This document shows, piece after piece, positions 17,581 through 25,762 of a stretch of 64,000 bases of DNA. Made by a program: the position numbers and the translations under genes. The stretch spans positions 1 through 64,000 of the forward strand of contig JAEUHC010000018.1 in assembly GCA_016794785.1 (NCBI GenBank). The letters run 5' to 3'. Source of the DNA: Opitutaceae bacterium (GTDB taxonomy: Bacteria > Verrucomicrobiota > Verrucomicrobiia > Opitutales > Opitutaceae). Position 1 is the first letter of the stretch. Each line of letters begins with the position of its first letter. Under the pieces are notes generated by a model. It was not told the DNA's origin and did no database searches. It was given only the letters and a program-made list of their open reading frames with translations.

Positions 17581-18315
17581 ATGCAATCTCCCGTCCTCAC
17601 GACCATCGCCGCGACCGGTTTCACGGTGGCGTTTCTGCACGCGGCGATTCCGACGCACTGGCTGCCGTTCGTGCTGGTGGCGCGGGCGCGCGGGTGGAGC
17701 CGGGGCCGGACGATGGCGGTCACGGCGGCCGCCGGCCTCGGGCACGTGGCGCTCACGAGCGCGCTTGGCCTGTTGATCGCGTGGCTTGGTTTCCGGCTGG
17801 AGGAAATGGTCGAGTGGTTCCCGCGTCTCGCCGGCGGATTATTACTGGCGATCGCGGCTTACTACGGCTGGCGGCAATGGCGCGGCACGGGCATCTGCCA
17901 TCACCATGCGCCGGGCAGCCACCACCACGCCGATGAGCATTGCGGCGAGGAAAAGGAGGGCAGCCACTGGCAGGAGGAGCTGAAAAACACGCCGATCGTG
18001 TCGACTCAGTCCGGCGAGTGGGCGGCGGTGAGCGGACTGTTTGTCATGCTCACGCTGTCGCCGTGCGAGGGCTTTTTGCCGGTGTATCTTTCCGGGGTGC
18101 AGTTTGGCTGGACGGGTTTTTTTGTCCTGAGCGGCATCCTCGCGGTGGCGACGCTCGCGGGCATGGCGATCTTCACCTGGCTCGCGCTCGTGGGCTTTGA
18201 GAAATTCAGGCTGAAGGCCTTCGAGCGGCACGAGGCGGGGCTGCTTGCGGTGATGTTTGCGGTGCTTGGCATGCTTGTCCTCCTGCTGGATCACGGGCAC
18301 GCGCACGCCCATTGA
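17581..18315 (+). CDS. Polytopic membrane protein with His-rich loop, probable metal-ion transporter
   Basis: 244 residues with about six hydrophobic helices. The ATG at 17581 starts just before the first helix (VLTTIAATGFTVAFLHAAIP), and HAAIPTHWLPF resembles the polar motif at the start of NiCoT/UreH-like and LysE-like exporters. The middle cytosolic or periplasmic loop is strikingly metal-ligand rich (CHHHAPGSHHHADEHCGEE), and the C-terminus ends HGHAHAH. A second conserved helix has LTLSPCEGFLPVYL, like the CxxP-type motif of the DsbD/LysE superfamily. Transport of nickel, cobalt or another divalent ion is inferred from composition only. It is monocistronic and divergent from hemF. Confidence 0.6.
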   Translation: MQSPVLTTIAATGFTVAFLHAAIPTHWLPFVLVARARGWSRGRTMAVTAAAGLGHVALTSALGLLIAWLGFRLEEMVEWFPRLAGGLLLAIAAYYGWRQWRGTGICHHHAPGSHHHADEHCGEEKEGSHWQEELKNTPIVSTQSGEWAAVSGLFVMLTLSPCEGFLPVYLSGVQFGWTGFFVLSGILAVATLAGMAIFTWLALVGFEKFRLKAFERHEAGLLAVMFAVLGMLVLLLDHGHAHAH

Positions 18316-18335
18316 GCCGCAGCCGCGCGCGGGGC

Positions 18336-20144
18336 TCAGGACTTCTTCGCGAGCAGCTCCCGTGCGACCCCGAGAATGCGCGAAGCCGTCGCGTGGCCGG
18401 GCGCGATCCACAGGGCGCGCTCGACCAGCGGGAGGGCCTCGGCCGGGCGCCCGAGATGGCAGAGCGTGGCGGCGTAGTCGGTGAGGGCGTCGGGATTCCA
18501 GCGGTCGCCGCGGGCCCGGGCGGCGTAGTGCGCGGCCGCGTCCTCGAGGCGTTTCTGCGCGAATCGGATCTGCGCGAGCTCGGAGTGGGCGAGGGCGTTG
18601 CGCGGGTCGAGTTGCAACGCGCGCTCAAAGTGCGGCACGGCCTCGTCGGGCCGGCCGGCGCGGACCGCGAGAGCGCCGCGGTTCACGTGCAGGTTCGGAT
18701 TGCCGGGCTCGGCGCGGAGGGATTCCTCGATGTGCCGGCGGGCGTCGTCGAACCGACCGGTGGCGATTGCGATCATGGCGAGCTGCGTGAGGGCGTTCAC
18801 GTAGTCGGGGCGGAGGCGCAGCGCCGCGCGGAACTGCGCCTCGACCTCGGTTGCCGGCCGGCCCGCGGCGGCGAGGGAGACGGCGAGCAGGTAGCGCACC
18901 GCGGCGTTGTCCTCGCCGCTGGCGATGCTGTGTGTGTAGAGCGCCACGCTGCCGCGCCACGCCGGCACCTGCCGGGCCGTGCGGAGCCCCAGCGCGAGGA
19001 GCAGCAGCGCCGCGATCCCAACGAGCGCGGGTCGCAAGCGGTCGCGCTGCGCCACGAGCGCCGCGGCCGGCCAAGCCCCCGCGGTCAGGAGCCCGAGAAT
19101 CGGCAGATACATGTAGCGATCCGCGAGTGCCTGCGCGCCGACTTGCACGAGGCCGATCACGGGCACGAGCGTGCCGAGGAAAAACAGCCAGCCGAAGAGG
19201 ACCGCGGGCTGAGTGTGGCGCAGCCGCCAGCCGAGCCAAGTGAGCGCAGCGAGCAGCGCAGCCGCGCCTGCGACGAACAGCGGCGGCCAGTGGCCGGGGT
19301 GGAAGTAGAGCGGCGCCAGGGTCTCGGGCCAGACGGTTTTCCCCAGGTAGCGCACGTAGGACACGAGGGCATTGGCGGCACGCACGCCCACCGAAAAGCG
19401 TTCGCCAAACTGCGCGGCGCCCGAGCCGCTTTGGACGAGCCAGGTGAGGACGCTGTGCGCGGCGACGAGTCCAAAGAGCGGAAGCTTTTCGCGGAAGAGC
19501 GCGAGCCACGATTTCCCGGGCCAGCGGCGGAGCGGCCAGAAATCGAGCAGCAGCAGCGTGCACGGAAATGTCACCGCCATCGGCTTGGAAAGCAGCGAAA
19601 GGATCATGGCGCCGCCGACGAGCCCCATGCGGCCCGCCGTCGGCCGGCGCACGTAGCCCGCGTAGGCCCATAGGCCGAGCAGCCAGAAGAAGGCGCACAG
19701 GAGGTCCTTTCGCTCCGAGATCCAAGCGACGGACTCGACGTGCAGCGGGTGCAGCGCGAACAGCGCCGCAACGAATGCCGGCCGCCAGAGTGCGCCGGTG
19801 AGCGCGCGCCAGACGACGAACACGAGCAGCGCGTTCAGGGTGTGCCAGAGGAGATTTTCCCAGTGCATCGGGGCTGCGCGCACGCCGAAGAGTTCGCAGT
19901 CGAGCATGTGGGATAGCGTCGTGAGCGGGTGCCAGTTGCTGCTGTGCACGCCGGTGAAAGCCCACGCCACTCCGGCGGCGCGCAGCCCTTGGTTCACGAG
20001 CGGCTGGTGCTCGACATAGGCATCGTCGTCGAGGTTGACAAAGCCGCACGCACCCACGCCCCAGAACGCCAGCACCGTGGCAAGCGCGATCAGGCCTCCC
20101 AGTAGAAGCGGTCGGCGGTCGGAAGCGGGCGTTCGGCTAGTCAT
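18336..20144 (-). CDS. Polytopic membrane protein with C-terminal TPR repeats (glycosyltransferase-like)
   Basis: 602 residues from the ATG at 20144. The N-terminal two thirds hold about ten hydrophobic helices, with the motif FVNLDDDAYV after the first one. That acidic loop, and FALHPLHVESVAWISERKDL, are typical of the TMTC/GT-C-like TPR family abundant in Verrucomicrobiota and Planctomycetota. From about residue 400 on there are several 34-residue tetratricopeptide repeats (for example ALAHSELAQIRFAQKRLEDA). It may transfer sugars from lipid carriers to proteins, with the TPR part facing the other side of the membrane; this is inferred from the fold class. It is convergent with the His-rich protein gene and divergent from clpS. 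Confidence 0.75.
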   Translation of the reverse strand: MTSRTPASDRRPLLLGGLIALATVLAFWGVGACGFVNLDDDAYVEHQPLVNQGLRAAGVAWAFTGVHSSNWHPLTTLSHMLDCELFGVRAAPMHWENLLWHTLNALLVFVVWRALTGALWRPAFVAALFALHPLHVESVAWISERKDLLCAFFWLLGLWAYAGYVRRPTAGRMGLVGGAMILSLLSKPMAVTFPCTLLLLDFWPLRRWPGKSWLALFREKLPLFGLVAAHSVLTWLVQSGSGAAQFGERFSVGVRAANALVSYVRYLGKTVWPETLAPLYFHPGHWPPLFVAGAAALLAALTWLGWRLRHTQPAVLFGWLFFLGTLVPVIGLVQVGAQALADRYMYLPILGLLTAGAWPAAALVAQRDRLRPALVGIAALLLLALGLRTARQVPAWRGSVALYTHSIASGEDNAAVRYLLAVSLAAAGRPATEVEAQFRAALRLRPDYVNALTQLAMIAIATGRFDDARRHIEESLRAEPGNPNLHVNRGALAVRAGRPDEAVPHFERALQLDPRNALAHSELAQIRFAQKRLEDAAAHYAARARGDRWNPDALTDYAATLCHLGRPAEALPLVERALWIAPGHATASRILGVARELLAKKS

Positions 20145-20244
20145 TTGCAGGCGCGATGAAAATCCGCTGCATGTTCGGGCGCGGGCAAGAAAATCGTGCG
20201 GAATCGGATTTGCACCGCGTGCGTCAAACCCTTCACTTCGCGCC

Positions 20245-20556
20245 ATGCTCCGCCGCTCCCAGGTCTTCAATTCCCAGGCCCTGCCCAAGGAGGACACCCA
20301 CACCGACCTCTCGTTGGTCGGCACCTGGCGCGTCGTCGTGCTCAACGATCCGGTGAATCTCATGTCCTACGTCGTGCTCGTCTTTCGCAAGGTCCTTGGG
20401 CTCGACGAGCCCACCGCGCGGCAGCGCATGCTCGAGGTCCACGAGCAGGGCCGCTCCGTCGTGTGGAGCGGATTGCGCGAGAAAGCGGAGGCCTATGCCT
20501 TCTCGCTCCAGCAGTGGCACCTCAACACGGTCCTCGAGCCCGATGAAACGCATTGA
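20245..20556 (+). CDS. clpS: ATP-dependent Clp protease adaptor ClpS
   Basis: 103 residues from the ATG at 20245. It binds N-degron substrates (bulky N-terminal residues) and delivers them to ClpA or ClpC. The ClpS core is evident in WRVVVLNDPVNLMSYVVLV, where NDP and the following Met/Tyr form the N-degron pocket. Next come VFRKVLGLDEPTARQRMLEV and the conserved HEQGRSVVWSGLREKAEAYA. The 3' end overlaps the next gene by 14 bases. The ClpAP/ClpCP unfoldase it serves is not in the window; clpP and clpX are found 35 kb further on. Confidence 0.93.
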   Translation: MLRRSQVFNSQALPKEDTHTDLSLVGTWRVVVLNDPVNLMSYVVLVFRKVLGLDEPTARQRMLEVHEQGRSVVWSGLREKAEAYAFSLQQWHLNTVLEPDETH

Positions 20557-21004
20557 GGTCAAGCTCGCCCTCCCGGTCGTCGCGCCGCTGCTCGACGTCA
20601 TCAAGGAGATGTCCGACGGCCTGCGGACCACACTCGCCGCGCCGATGGCGATGAAGGAACTCGATCCAGACTTCCACGCGGCGTGGGTCGACGATCTCCT
20701 CGAGCACCAGAACACCGATGTGAAGCGCCTGCTCGGCCTTTTCGACGGCCAGTTTTTCTCCGAGGGCGTGATCGCCTTTGACGAGCAAAACGCCGAGGTG
20801 ATCGTGCGGGCCTGCGCGGCCGTGCGCCTCCAGCTCCGTGATCGCCACCTGAAGTCACTGCCCGATGAGACGCTCGAGGGCGGCGAGGTGGAACTGCTCA
20901 CGCTGCCGGAGGCGTTGCGAAAGGCCTTCATGTGCTACCTCTTTTTGGCGACGCTCCAGGAGCTGATCATCCAGCATCTGCAGGAAAGCATGCTCGGCGC
21001 GTAG
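20543..21004 (+). CDS. Small acidic alpha-helical protein downstream of clpS (DUF2017-like)
   Basis: 153 residues, mostly predicted helix and acidic, with no signal peptide. The ATG at 20543 overlaps the clpS 3' end by 14 bases, so the two are translationally coupled. In Actinobacteria clpS is followed by a DUF2017 gene, also of about 150-200 helical residues. The layout and composition here (ELDPDFHAAWVDDLLEHQN; LTLPEALRKAFMCYLFLATL) resemble that family, but identity was not verified. Likely function: a partner or regulator in the N-degron pathway (inference from context). Confidence 0.7.
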   Translation: MKRIEVKLALPVVAPLLDVIKEMSDGLRTTLAAPMAMKELDPDFHAAWVDDLLEHQNTDVKRLLGLFDGQFFSEGVIAFDEQNAEVIVRACAAVRLQLRDRHLKSLPDETLEGGEVELLTLPEALRKAFMCYLFLATLQELIIQHLQESMLGA

Positions 21005-21042
21005 CCGGCGGCTTGGGGGGGCGGAGAAATCCGGATTCGCGT

Positions 21043-21070
21043 TTGACGGACGCTCGGCGCGACCTACGGT
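21043..21070 (+). promoter_or_regulatory. Sigma-70-type promoter of the 6S RNA gene
   Basis: A TTGACG box (21043-21048), a 16-base spacer and TACGGT (21065-21070) lie just upstream of the 6S RNA. The predicted +1 at 21078 is seven bases after the -10 box and coincides with the first base of the closing stem of the RNA. Confidence 0.7.
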
Positions 21071-21077
21071 CGGCCGC

Positions 21078-21258
21078 GACACCCTGCAGTGTTCGAGGTG
21101 CTTTCAATAACTGCTCTTTGCCTTAGGATAATTACGGGAGCCAAAACCGTCGCGAAAGATGTCAGGCCGTAAACCGGAAGGCAGACGGCGCGGCGGCGGC
21201 GCCCACCTAAACCAAAAAAGGTCTTGAGCCTTTGGGCGCACGGCACAGGCGGGGTGTC
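21078..21258 (+). ncRNA. ssrS: 6S RNA
   Basis: 181 nt, about the E. coli length (184). The ends pair as a closing stem (5' GACACCCTGCAGTG with 3' CACAGGCGGGGTGTC). The 3' half CACCTAAACCAAAAAAGG followed by TCTTGAGCC closely parallels the E. coli 6S 3' region. A GTGTTCG-type bulged strand is near the 5' end, and a large AT-richer central bubble (about 21105-21145) could mimic an open promoter. A run of seven Ts (21263-21269) follows three bases after the stem, consistent with termination. Known role: binds housekeeping RNA polymerase holoenzyme and is a template for pRNA. It is placed after the clpS pair and before the family-B polymerase. Confidence 0.8.
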
Positions 21259-21358
21259 ACTGTTTTTTTCCGGCGGAGCCCGGGCCTGGGCGGGCGGCGG
21301 ATGATTGGCGGGCCGCCCCGCCCTACAAAAGGTTCGACCCCTGCGCAGCGGGGCGTTC

Positions 21359-21712
21359 ATGTCGCCGCCCATCATGAGCCCCGTTGTCTACCAAGTCCTC
21401 CACCTCGTCTCGATCCTCGTGCTCACCGGCTTCACGTTTTACGCCTTTGCCGCGCCGCCGGAGACGCGCAAACGCGTGCTGATGCTGACCGGCATCGCGA
21501 GCCTGCTGGCGTTTGTCGCCGGCTTTGCGCTGCTGGCCAAGTTCAAGCTCGGGTGGCCGGGCTGGGTGTTTGTGAAGATGGCGTGCTGGCTGGCGCTCTC
21601 GGCCCTGGCGGGCTTCGGCTACCGCAAGCGCGAGTCGGTCGGCGCGCTTTCGTTCATCGCCACACTCGCGATCATCCTCGCCGTGGTGATGGTCTACACG
21701 AGGCCGTTCTAA
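21359..21712 (+). CDS. Small four-helix membrane protein of unknown function
   Basis: 117 residues with four hydrophobic segments (for example VLHLVSILVLTGFTFYAFA and ASLLAFVAGFALLAKF) and a short loop with PETRKR. The ATG at 21359 or 21374 could be the start; both come before the first helix. I do not recognise a named family. It lies between the 6S RNA gene and the DNA polymerase gene, whose start is 14 bases after its stop, so the two are probably co-transcribed. Confidence 0.65.
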   Translation: MSPPIMSPVVYQVLHLVSILVLTGFTFYAFAAPPETRKRVLMLTGIASLLAFVAGFALLAKFKLGWPGWVFVKMACWLALSALAGFGYRKRESVGALSFIATLAIILAVVMVYTRPF

Positions 21713-21726
21713 ACATCGCGCCATTC

Positions 21727-23901
21727 ATGGGTGGCTCGCTCTGCGGCGTGTGGGTGGATGACGCCGGGCGCGTGCACACCACCGTGGCGACCGCGGATGG
21801 CGCGCGAGAGACCCGGACGGCGGCGCTCCGGCCGTTTGCGTGGCTCGGGGCCGAACCGGCGGGGTTGCCGGCGGGCGTGACCGTCGAGGCCCTGCGCGGG
21901 GAGGGGGCGTTTCGATTCCTCGCCCATGCAGAGAACAGGGAGGCTTTCGACGCGTTTTTGAAAACCGCGCGCGACGCGGGCGTGGACTCGCTCCGCCCGA
22001 TCGAGAGCCAGTTCCTCCTCCAGAACCGCGCGCGCCTCTACCGCGACCTGATGTTCGGCCAGCTCCGGCGCTGTCAGCTCGACATCGAGGTCGCCTCGCC
22101 GAGCGGGAGCTTCCCCGACGCCGCTCGCCCCGATGATCGCGTGCTCGCGATTGGGCTGCGTGGCGCGGGAAGAAATCACCTGCTCCTCCTCGAGCAGCCG
22201 ACCGATGCCGCGGAGAAAAGCCTCCTGCTCGCCCTCAATGCCGCGCTCGCCGAGCTCGATCCGGACGTGATCGAGGGGCACAACATTTTCAAATTCGACT
22301 TCGACTACCTGCGCCAGCGCGCGAAGCGCCACAAGGTTTCCTGCGCGTGGGGCCGCTACGGGCAGAACGCCTCGTTTCGCAGCAGCAAGCTCAAGGTCGC
22401 AGAGCGCTGGATCGACTTCACGCGGTGCGATCTGCCGGGGCGCGCGGTCGTCGATACCTACCTGCTCGTGCAGTTGCACGACATCACGACGCGCGAGATG
22501 ACCTCCTACGGGCTCAAGGAAGCCGCGATCTATTTCGGGATCACGGACGAGGACAGCGAGCGCACCTACATCGAGGGCGCGCTGATCCAGCGCGTGTTTG
22601 CCGAGGACCGCGCGCGCTTCTGCGCCTACCTCGAGGACGACTTGCGCGAGACGCAGGGCATCGCCGACCAGCTCCTGCCGACATATTTCGAGCAGGCGCG
22701 CACTTTTCCGACGCTCCTGCAGGAGGCCACGCTCCGCGGCGCCACCTCGAAGATCGACCTGCTCTTCCTCGAGGAATACTACCACGCGCGGCAGGCCGTG
22801 CCGGCGCCGCCGGAGGTGCAACCCTTCGAGGGCGGCTATACGCGCAGTTTTCAGGAGGGCGTCTTTCGCCATGTGCTGCACTTCGACGTGGCGTCGCTCT
22901 ACCCGAGCCTGCTGCTGCACATCGCGCGCAACCCGCGCAACGACACGCTCGGCGTCTTCATCCCGCTGCTCCGCCGGCTCCGCGAATACCGCCTGAAATA
23001 CAAGCAGCTCGCGAAAACCGGCGCAACCGCCGACGAGCGCGCCGAGGCGCAGGCCCGGCAGACGAGCTTCAAGATCCTCATCAACTCGTTCTACGGCTAC
23101 CTCGGTTTTTCCGGTGCGCGCTTCGGCGACGGCGAACTGGCCGCCGAGGTCACGCGCCGCGGCCGCGAGCTGTTGCAGGCGCTGATCGACGAATTCGCGC
23201 TGCACGGCGCGACGATCCTCGAGGCCGACACCGACGGCATCTATCTCTCCTCGGAAAAATTCCACGCCGAGCCCGAGAAGCTGCTCGCGCTCGTCGCGCC
23301 GATTTTGCCCGCGGGCATCGAGCTGGAGTTCGACGGCCGCTACGCCGCGATGTTCTGCTACAAGGCCAAGAACTACGCGCTCTACGACGGCAAGAAAATC
23401 ACGCTCCGCGGCAGCGCGCTGCGCTCGCGCGGCATCGAGCCGTTTTTGAAACAGCTCACGGGCCAGCTCATCCGTTTCCTCCTCGGCGCGTCACCGGAGT
23501 CACCGGTCGTCGCGGCGGAGGCTTTCCGGAAACAAATCGCCGCGCGCACGCTCCCGGTCGCCGAGTTGGCGAAGAGCGAGATCCTGAACCAAGCGCCCGA
23601 GGCCTACGAGCGGCTCATCGCCGAGGGCGGCAAGCCGCGCCGCGCCTCGGCGGAGGTGGCTCTGCAGCTCAGCCCGCGCCCGCGCATGGGCGAGCGCGTG
23701 AACTATTACATCACCGCCAAGGCCAAGGGCAAAACGAGCGACTGGCAACGGGCCCGCGCCCTCGCGCTGCACGATCCGATCGCGGCGCCCTACGATCCCG
23801 ACTACTACGCCGAGAAGCTCGACGACTGGCTGGAGCGCTACGCGACCTTCCTCGGCATCAAGCCGCTGCCGGCCGTGAGCGAGCAGGGCGAGCTGTGGTA
23901 G
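21727..23901 (+). CDS. polB: Family-B DNA polymerase (Pol II-like) with 3'-5' exonuclease
   Basis: 724 residues from the ATG at 21727, somewhat smaller than E. coli Pol II. The exonuclease motifs are present: Exo I QLDIEV (acidic residues 119 and 121), Exo II EGHNIFKFDFDYL (about 183-195) and Exo III YLEDDLRET (Tyr301/Asp305). The polymerase motifs are A, DVASLYPS (387-394), B, KILINSFYGYLG (449-460), and C, EADTDGIYL with the metal-binding DTD at 501-503. It can therefore synthesise and proofread DNA. In bacteria such enzymes act in replication restart or translesion synthesis; that role is inferred. No LexA-like box is recognised upstream. It probably shares a transcript with the preceding small membrane protein gene. 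Confidence 0.9.
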   Translation: MGGSLCGVWVDDAGRVHTTVATADGARETRTAALRPFAWLGAEPAGLPAGVTVEALRGEGAFRFLAHAENREAFDAFLKTARDAGVDSLRPIESQFLLQNRARLYRDLMFGQLRRCQLDIEVASPSGSFPDAARPDDRVLAIGLRGAGRNHLLLLEQPTDAAEKSLLLALNAALAELDPDVIEGHNIFKFDFDYLRQRAKRHKVSCAWGRYGQNASFRSSKLKVAERWIDFTRCDLPGRAVVDTYLLVQLHDITTREMTSYGLKEAAIYFGITDEDSERTYIEGALIQRVFAEDRARFCAYLEDDLRETQGIADQLLPTYFEQARTFPTLLQEATLRGATSKIDLLFLEEYYHARQAVPAPPEVQPFEGGYTRSFQEGVFRHVLHFDVASLYPSLLLHIARNPRNDTLGVFIPLLRRLREYRLKYKQLAKTGATADERAEAQARQTSFKILINSFYGYLGFSGARFGDGELAAEVTRRGRELLQALIDEFALHGATILEADTDGIYLSSEKFHAEPEKLLALVAPILPAGIELEFDGRYAAMFCYKAKNYALYDGKKITLRGSALRSRGIEPFLKQLTGQLIRFLLGASPESPVVAAEAFRKQIAARTLPVAELAKSEILNQAPEAYERLIAEGGKPRRASAEVALQLSPRPRMGERVNYYITAKAKGKTSDWQRARALALHDPIAAPYDPDYYAEKLDDWLERYATFLGIKPLPAVSEQGELW

Positions 23902-23974
23902 GCACAAAAATAGGCACGCCAGGCTCACGGGGAGCCCGGCGATGGGAGTTGAGTCGTGTGGCCGGGATGAACGT

Positions 23975-24640
23975 TTACGCCGGCGACAGCCGCCGCGAAA
24001 AGCAGACCAGCGCCAGCAGGCTCAGGCCCAGCAGGCCGGCGGTGGAGGCGCCGTCAGGCGTGTTGTTCGGGGAAATCGTCGCCGTGTTGAACGCGACTTC
24101 GGCCAACCCGGTCAGGGTGATTGAGCTTTGGGTGCTCTTGACGTCGAAACGAACGGACGAGACGCCGGCGATCGCGCCGAAGGCGAACGCCTGCGCCGCA
24201 TTGCTGTCGAAGGCCAGCGTGCCGGAGAACGCGCCGATTTGGGCGTTCGACGAGTCGAAGAATTTCAGGTCGAAGTTGCCGACGTCATAGCCCGGGTTGG
24301 CGGCGATGTTGTTGGACTGGTGATTCCAGAGATAGATGGTGTCCAGCGTCTGGGGGGTGGTGAAACCCCACGTGATGGATTCCAAGAAATTGCCGATGCC
24401 ATCCGAGGTCCAGTGGTTGCCCACGTCGTATTGGGCGTGGGTGGGCAGGGTGCCCACCGGGCCGGCCAATCCGGAGCCGTTGATGGTATTTACCGCGGCG
24501 AAGGCAGGGCCGGGGAAGCCGGCGTCCGACGACGCGACGGCCGTGTTGGGCTGGATGATGGCAGCGTGGGCCGAGCCGCAAAGCGCCAGGAGGGCGCCCG
24601 CAAAGCGAAGGCGGAGGAGCAAGGAACAGAGCGAGTTCAT
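23975..24640 (-). CDS. VPDSG/PEP-CTERM-type exported protein
   Basis: 221 residues starting at the ATG at 24640 with a signal peptide (cleavage near GSAHA). The middle is a beta-rich domain that looks like a jelly-roll sugar-binding or adhesin fold (for example YDVGNHWTSDGIGNFLES). The C-terminus has the exosortase-type tripartite sorting signal: a TPDGAST motif, a hydrophobic helix (AGLLGLSLLALVCF) and a short basic tail SRRLSPA. VPDSG-CTERM variants of this signal are typical of Verrucomicrobiota. Exosortase (XrtA/EpsH-like) would recognise it; none is in the window. Function of the exported domain is unknown. Confidence 0.75.
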   Translation of the reverse strand: MNSLCSLLLRLRFAGALLALCGSAHAAIIQPNTAVASSDAGFPGPAFAAVNTINGSGLAGPVGTLPTHAQYDVGNHWTSDGIGNFLESITWGFTTPQTLDTIYLWNHQSNNIAANPGYDVGNFDLKFFDSSNAQIGAFSGTLAFDSNAAQAFAFGAIAGVSSVRFDVKSTQSSITLTGLAEVAFNTATISPNNTPDGASTAGLLGLSLLALVCFSRRLSPA

Positions 24641-24953
24641 GGGCTGATGATTTTGAGCGATGACGATTGGATTGGCTTGGGCATGAACCTCGTGGCCGGT
24701 CTGGCCGGAGCCCCATCCGTGGGCCGAAGATTCGAAGGGAGCGCCCGCCTCGGCCGCCGGGATGACGGCAAGGCGAAGGCTCCTAGGAGTCTTAGCGCAT
24801 CCGATCCGTGAAGTTTCAAAGAACCTTTTGGCGGCGCGCGTTTGCCAGAATCCTGCATGTAGGCCGCGTTGCATTCAGTCATCTGTTACTTTGTCGCGGC
24901 GCTGAAACTTTTGCTCTCGCGGAGGACCGGGGTGAAAAATTATCAACACGACC
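24641..24953. other. Divergent intergenic region, no gene seen
   Basis: 313 bases between the VPDSG-CTERM gene (minus) and the sigma-factor gene (plus). No credible start-to-stop frame with family similarity, RNA gene or repeat was found. It must contain the promoters of both genes, but no convincing -35/-10 pair could be fixed by eye. The sigma-factor start is a GTG with no clear Shine-Dalgarno sequence. Confidence 0.6.
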
Positions 24954-25697
24954 GTGCAGTTTCCGACGACACGGTGGGATGAGCTTGCGCAGGCCTCGTT
25001 GCATGGTGACGCCACGGCGCGGCAGGCGCTGGACGAATTCTGCCGGCGCTACTGGGAGCCGGTGAACGCCTTCATCCGCTGGAAAGGCTACGGGGAGGCG
25101 GAGGCGGCCGACCTCACGCAGGAGTTTTTCCTCAACTTCGTCGAGACGCGCTCGTGGCGGCGCGCGGATCGGCTGAGGGGGAGGTTTCGCACCTTCCTGC
25201 TCGGCGCGCTGTCGCGCCGGCTTGCCAACGCCCGCCTGCATCAGACGCGGCTCAAGCGCGGCGGCGACTCGCCGCCCGTCAGCCTCGAGGAAACCGGCGC
25301 CGATGCCGACGCAGGGATGACACTGCCCACGGTGCCGCCGGCCGACGCCGCGCACTTTGATCGGGAGTGGGCGATTCGGGTGCTCGCGGTCGCGCTCGAC
25401 GCCATCCGGGAGGAGTATGCGGCGAAGGGCAAGGAGCGGATCTTTGCGACGCTGCGGGTTTTTCTGACGGCGACCCGGACGCCGCCCACTTACGAGCAGG
25501 TGGCGGCGGAACTGCGCCTGGGCCTCGGCGCCGTCAAGACGGAGATCCACCGGCTCCGGCAGGCGCTGGGCGCGGCGCTGCGCGCGGAAATCAGCCGCAC
25601 CGTCTCCGCCCCGCACGAAATCGAGGCCGAGGTGCGGCACCTGCGGGACGTGCTGACCAGCCACGGCGGCGACATTGACGCGCCGCGGGAGACCTGA
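24954..25697 (+). CDS. ECF-type RNA polymerase sigma factor
   Basis: 247 residues starting at the GTG at 24954; an in-frame stop lies shortly upstream and no ATG is available. N-terminal QFPTTRWDELAQASLHGD and EFCRRYWEPVNAFIR form the sigma region 2.1-2.2 equivalent, and ADLTQEFFLNFVETRSW the promoter-melting region. A C-terminal helix-turn-helix (PPTYEQVAAELRLGLGAVKT) corresponds to region 4. This type, long with an acidic tail (HGGDIDAPRET), is usually encoded beside a Ser/Thr kinase in Planctomycetota and Verrucomicrobiota, and that is true here: the kinase starts 65 bases later. It probably drives a stress or envelope regulon controlled by the kinase. Confidence 0.82.
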   Translation: MQFPTTRWDELAQASLHGDATARQALDEFCRRYWEPVNAFIRWKGYGEAEAADLTQEFFLNFVETRSWRRADRLRGRFRTFLLGALSRRLANARLHQTRLKRGGDSPPVSLEETGADADAGMTLPTVPPADAAHFDREWAIRVLAVALDAIREEYAAKGKERIFATLRVFLTATRTPPTYEQVAAELRLGLGAVKTEIHRLRQALGAALRAEISRTVSAPHEIEAEVRHLRDVLTSHGGDIDAPRET

Positions 25698-25762
25698 GCC
25701 CGGCGCCGGGAGACGCGACCGGCGCGACGGCCAGCCGAACCGATCCAAGAATCCAGAACGCC

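Noticed and set aside
21709..23265. Long minus-strand frame opposite the DNA polymerase
   Set aside because: Antisense to intact exo/pol motifs; no recognisable sequence.
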